Under the pieces are notes generated by a model. The model was given only the letters and a program-made list of their open reading frames with translations, did no database searches and was not told where the DNA came from. Positions 31,134 through 31,383 of a DNA stretch of 31,383 nucleotides are shown here, one piece after another (the stretch's first letter is position 1; each line of letters opens with the position of its first letter). The stretch is from a virus. The stretch lies in the IMG/VR virus record IMGVR_UViG_3300042731_003020, positions 1 through 31,383 of that record; one strand, given 5' to 3'. Both the position numbers and the translations under genes were made by a program.

Positions 31134-31319
31134 GCAAAAGATTTTAAAGTTGTGAACATAAGCAAACTAAACAAACAGCATACAATCACAGTTCGGGTTG
31201 TTGTAACTAAAAGAATGAAAACCAGATTATTCATTGCCAAACAATTATTTAAAGCAGCAGCGCTTGTGCTTGGTTGTAACGTCGATGTTATTGAGCCTGA
31301 CCCAGCATCGGTTGATTAG
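31131..31319 (+). CDS. Small hypothetical phage protein
   Basis: The 62-aa basic protein (VVNISKLNKQHTITVRVVV, then RLFIAKQLFKAAALVLGCNVDVIE) has a strand pair followed by a helix and a final strand. This pattern, ending in A-a-x-V-L-G-C-x-V-x-V-I-E, occurs in small phage proteins of unknown role. The AGGAGG RBS comes from the repeat. It is the last gene of the window. Confidence 0.6.
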   Translation: MAKDFKVVNISKLNKQHTITVRVVVTKRMKTRLFIAKQLFKAAALVLGCNVDVIEPDPASVD

Positions 31320-31383
31320 TTTGAGCAGCGCACACGCACACAGGGGAGGGTGGGTGCTATCTCTGAGAAGGTGCCGAGAAGTA
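31320..31383. other. Right end without a gene
   Basis: These 64 nt hold no reading frame of note. If the ends join, this and 1-47 form a 111-nt gap before the small terminase gene, the usual location of a cos or pac site in HK97-type phages. I see no terminal repeat shared by the two ends. Confidence 0.4.

Overview
The window looks like a complete or nearly complete genome (about 31.4 kb) of a small tailed phage with a long non-contractile tail (siphovirus morphology), or a prophage-type genome of that size. The head genes are of the HK97 type: P27-like small terminase, large terminase, portal, ClpP-like prohead protease and major capsid protein. A connector set, tail tube, gpG/gpGT chaperone pair, tape measure and tail-tip proteins follow. 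No contractile sheath or baseplate-wedge genes are visible. The host is probably a Gram-negative bacterium: there is a lipobox lipoprotein, a small M15-type peptidoglycan peptidase, and AGGAG-type ribosome binding sites. I see no integrase, excisionase, CI-like repressor, tRNA or CRISPR array. An HNH endonuclease and small genes near the right end would sit just before the terminase genes at the left end if the ends were joined, so the sequence is probably circular or circularly permuted and opened just upstream of the small terminase.

Layout. (1) 1-7024, + strand: packaging and capsid, with a PAPS-reductase-like PP-loop gene placed between the two terminase subunits. (2) 7025-10848, +: accessory head region with three hairpin terminators in about 800 bp, a small lipoprotein, a lectin-like protein with eight HAH-containing repeats, and several small structural-type proteins. 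(3) 10845-13684, +: connectors, tail completion, tail tube and tail assembly chaperones, with a clear -1 frameshift site (A AAA AAG at 13367-13373). (4) 13687-20797, +: tape measure and two large modular tail-tip proteins with lectin-like domains. (5) 20885-21452, +: lysis (M15 peptidase and an XhlA-like coiled-coil membrane protein). (6) 25420 down to 21489, - strand: a recombination operon with a RecE-like nuclease, a probable RecT-like annealing protein and several small genes. One of these is a Gly-Tyr/Ser/Asp repeat peptide encoded by about 32 hexanucleotide units. (7) 25421-25533: divergent promoter region. (8) 25534-31319, +: regulator-like HTH protein, Zn-finger proteins, a replication initiator-like protein with an iteron-like array inside its own gene, a DUF1064-type nuclease, a GapR-like protein, an HNH endonuclease, a 2OG-Fe(II) oxygenase-like protein and small ORFs.

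Working together, the divergent region would launch leftward recombination (RecE/RecT) and rightward replication genes. The late genes on + would run from the right end through the terminase genes into the head, tail and lysis modules. Most late genes are translationally coupled through ATGA or TAATG overlaps. The observations most worth a second look are the candidate internal replication origin at 26672-26754, the frameshift site, the sulfur-chemistry-type gene inside the terminase operon, the hexanucleotide repeat peptide, and a 33-bp direct repeat that brackets a small Zn-finger gene as a cassette.
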